42,131 nt of DNA from Flavobacterium branchiophilum NBRC 15030 = ATCC 35035 (GTDB lineage: Bacteria; Bacteroidota; Bacteroidia; Flavobacteriales; Flavobacteriaceae): assembly GCF_002217205.1 (NCBI RefSeq), contig NZ_MUGT01000018.1, positions 5,851 through 47,981 on the forward strand. The letters are read 5' to 3'. Each line of letters opens with the position of its first letter. Within the stretch, counting starts at the first letter, position 1. This document shows positions 40,656 through 42,131 of this stretch, one piece after another. The notes under the pieces were generated by a model, which made no database searches, had not been told where the DNA came from, and saw nothing but the letters and a program-made list of their open reading frames with translations. A program made the position numbers and the translations under genes.

Positions 40656-42131
40656 CAATGTCGTTAAGTTAAGCAAATGTATAAAAAAGCCAATAGAATA
40701 GGCACTTTTTCTGAATTTATTACTTGATTTATTTTGTAGTTATAATTTTTATATTTACATTTACAGGGTATATAGGGGGTAACTCTATTGCATTAAAAAC
40801 ATTAGAATATAGAGAAAATTTAACATTAAATATTGACTATGAGCTTAATAACGAAGCATTCGTCAGCTGTTCAAAAGACGGCAGTGAAGGGGTATTTACT
40901 AGAGATAGAAAACTGACTATCAGGGATTTAGTTTTTATTATTATGAACTTTAAAAGTGCAACTCAAAGAGAACTAGACAGGTTTGTAAAAACAGTTACTA
41001 GTAATGATTTCTCCGTTAGAGAAGTATCAAAAAGTGCTTTTACTCAAGCAAGAGCAAAATTAAATCCTTGGGCGTTTAAGCGTTTAAATCAAGTTGCTGT
41101 AGATACTTTTTATGAACAAGCTCCATTTTTGAATTGGCACGGAAAAAGGCTTTTGTCAGCTGATGGTACAAAACTTTTACTTCCAAAACACGATACTATT
41201 AAAGAAGAGTTTGGTTCAACTTTTTATGGTCCAAAAGCCGATAGTGAACAATCAATGGCTTTAGGTTCAATATTATATGATGTTTTAAACCAATTGTGTT
41301 TAGATTCTGAAATTGAAGGCATTCATATTTCAGAATTGGATTTGCTAGAACGACATTTAGCACACGTAAAGCAGGGAGATTTATTGTTATTGGACAGGTT
41401 TTATCCAAGTAAATGGCTATTTTTTCTGTTAATGGCAAAAGGTGTTGATTTTTGTGTAAGGATGAAAAATGACTGGTGGAAAATTGTGGAGACATTTACA
41501 AATTCGAAGGATATGGAACGAATTGTAAGTTTCAAACTTCCAAAGAAAGATTATAAAAAATTATCTGCCTACCCTGAAATAATTGACCAAGAAATAAAAT
41601 GTAGGTTGGTAAAGGTTGAATTAGAAACTGGAGAAATTGAAATTCTATGTACTTCATTGACAGACACATTAGAATATAAAATTGAAGAATTTAAGACATT
41701 ATACCATTTGCGATGGAATGAAGAGGAAGCCTATAAATTGCTAAAAAGCAGGATAGAGTTGGAAAAATTTTCAGGTAAAACAGCAAAAGCTGTTAGACAG
41801 GATTTCCACGCAAAAGTGTTTTTAATGACATTGTGTTCTGCATATGCCTTCCCTATTGAAGAAAAATTAAGAGAAGAATATAACCAAGAAAAAAGAAAAA
41901 CTAAACATGCTCAAAAACCAAATAAAACCCACGCACTAGCAACCTTATCTGATATGCTTATTCCAATATTTATAAAAAGGAAGCTAAATGAATTTCTAGC
42001 CTATTTTGATGAAATGGTATATAAAACAAGGGAAATCATTAGAAAAAATAGGTCGGTTGAACGCAAGAAAAAAACTAAAAAACAATATTATATGAATTAT
42101 AAACCCTTATAACCTTAACTTAACGACATTG
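40656..42131 (+). mobile_element. Complete IS4-family insertion sequence, 1476 bp
   Basis: The element is bounded by 18-bp perfect inverted repeats: CAATGTCGTTAAGTTAAG at 40656-40673 and its reverse complement at 42114-42131. It encodes one transposase. A partly paired stem (about 40682-40712, AAAAAAGCC with GGCACTTTTT) near the left end may reduce transcription entering from outside. The right end coincides with the last base of the window, so the target duplication cannot be checked. Confidence 0.92.
40787..42112 (+). CDS. IS4-family transposase (DDE)
   Basis: This is a DDE transposase of about 441 residues. It has an N-terminal domain (LTLNIDYELNNEAFVS, then RKLTIRDLVFIIMNFKS) and the catalytic residues in SADGTKLLLP (Asp), LLLDRFYPS (Asp), and YHLRWNEEEAYKLLKSR. 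The last fits the IS4 signature Y-(2)-R-(3)-E-(6)-K. A basic tail ends the protein. The frame is open from a TTG at 40724, but that start adds a hydrophobic stretch unlike the family. I place the start at an ATT (40787) preceded six bases upstream by AGGGGGT, and give the start only moderate confidence. An ATG at 40946 would lose conserved residues. The coding frame is intact. Confidence 0.85.
   Translation: MALKTLEYRENLTLNIDYELNNEAFVSCSKDGSEGVFTRDRKLTIRDLVFIIMNFKSATQRELDRFVKTVTSNDFSVREVSKSAFTQARAKLNPWAFKRLNQVAVDTFYEQAPFLNWHGKRLLSADGTKLLLPKHDTIKEEFGSTFYGPKADSEQSMALGSILYDVLNQLCLDSEIEGIHISELDLLERHLAHVKQGDLLLLDRFYPSKWLFFLLMAKGVDFCVRMKNDWWKIVETFTNSKDMERIVSFKLPKKDYKKLSAYPEIIDQEIKCRLVKVELETGEIEILCTSLTDTLEYKIEEFKTLYHLRWNEEEAYKLLKSRIELEKFSGKTAKAVRQDFHAKVFLMTLCSAYAFPIEEKLREEYNQEKRKTKHAQKPNKTHALATLSDMLIPIFIKRKLNEFLAYFDEMVYKTREIIRKNRSVERKKKTKKQYYMNYKPL

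Noticed and set aside
1..42131. CRISPR array or classical anti-phage defence system
   Set aside because: The only tandem arrays are the 7-base repeat and the duplicated insertion-sequence end. No spaced repeats, Cas proteins or known defence gene sets are visible.

Overview
The window reads as an AT-rich chromosome segment from a member of the Bacteroidota, most likely Flavobacteriia. The evidence is the promoter style (TTTG, about 19 bases, TAnnTTTG), OmpA/TonB-type outer-membrane proteins, a 518-residue signal peptidase I with an extra N-terminal membrane domain, the BT_3928-type DoxX/thioredoxin protein, DUF1599 next to folP, and the gene order parA-parB-DUF5683-dapB-lepB-WbqC. Genus cannot be fixed from sequence reading alone.

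Layout. 0.7-9.2 kb: housekeeping genes on the plus strand (succinate-semialdehyde-type dehydrogenase, htpG, START-like protein, class IV aminotransferase, mutL, two rhomboid proteases), with a tRNA-Met on the minus strand. 9.2-10 kb: a repeat-rich gene-free stretch (REP-like palindrome, heptamer tandem repeat, G/C-rich inverted repeat). 10-11.6 kb: an outer-membrane barrel protein and a Crp/Fnr regulator. 12-17.4 kb: parAB, DUF5683, dapB, lepB, then a WbqC-family gene. 17.4-22.3 kb: a very AT-rich accessory island. 22.4-34.1 kb: mostly minus-strand genes (EEP-family hydrolase, tcdA, tatD, DUF1684, yqgE, HU, fmt, recQ, kinase-like ATPase, BT_3928 protein, DUF1599, DUF4199, secreted YciI), with a 46-residue gene, tRNA-Arg and folP on the plus strand. 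34.6-40.1 kb: anmK, a scramblase-like gene, and a vitamin B12 uptake locus (riboswitch, BtuB-like receptor, divergent BtuF-like lipoprotein). 40.36-42.13 kb: an IS4-family element preceded by a 293-bp copy of its own left end. The window stops on the last base of its right inverted repeat.

The most interesting locus is 17.5-22.3 kb. On the minus strand it encodes a small MauE/DoxX-like membrane protein with a CGC motif, a membrane-anchored probable beta-propeller, two tiny secreted peptides too short for usual gene calling, and an outer-membrane TonB-dependent-type barrel. A HTH regulator is divergent from them. The two peptides have nearly the same signal sequence, end it with A-x-A, and share the mature motif C-x3-G-x-C-G. 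A perfect 12-bp hairpin separates the peptide genes from the receptor gene. I infer a secreted disulfide-peptide system: the MauE-like protein would oxidise the peptides and the outer-membrane protein would move or sense them. The function is untested.

Other points of note are four copies of a dispersed palindrome, a MutL lacking all recognisable endonuclease motifs, a possible AUU start in the transposase, and a well-formed promoter stranded between btuF and the insertion sequence.
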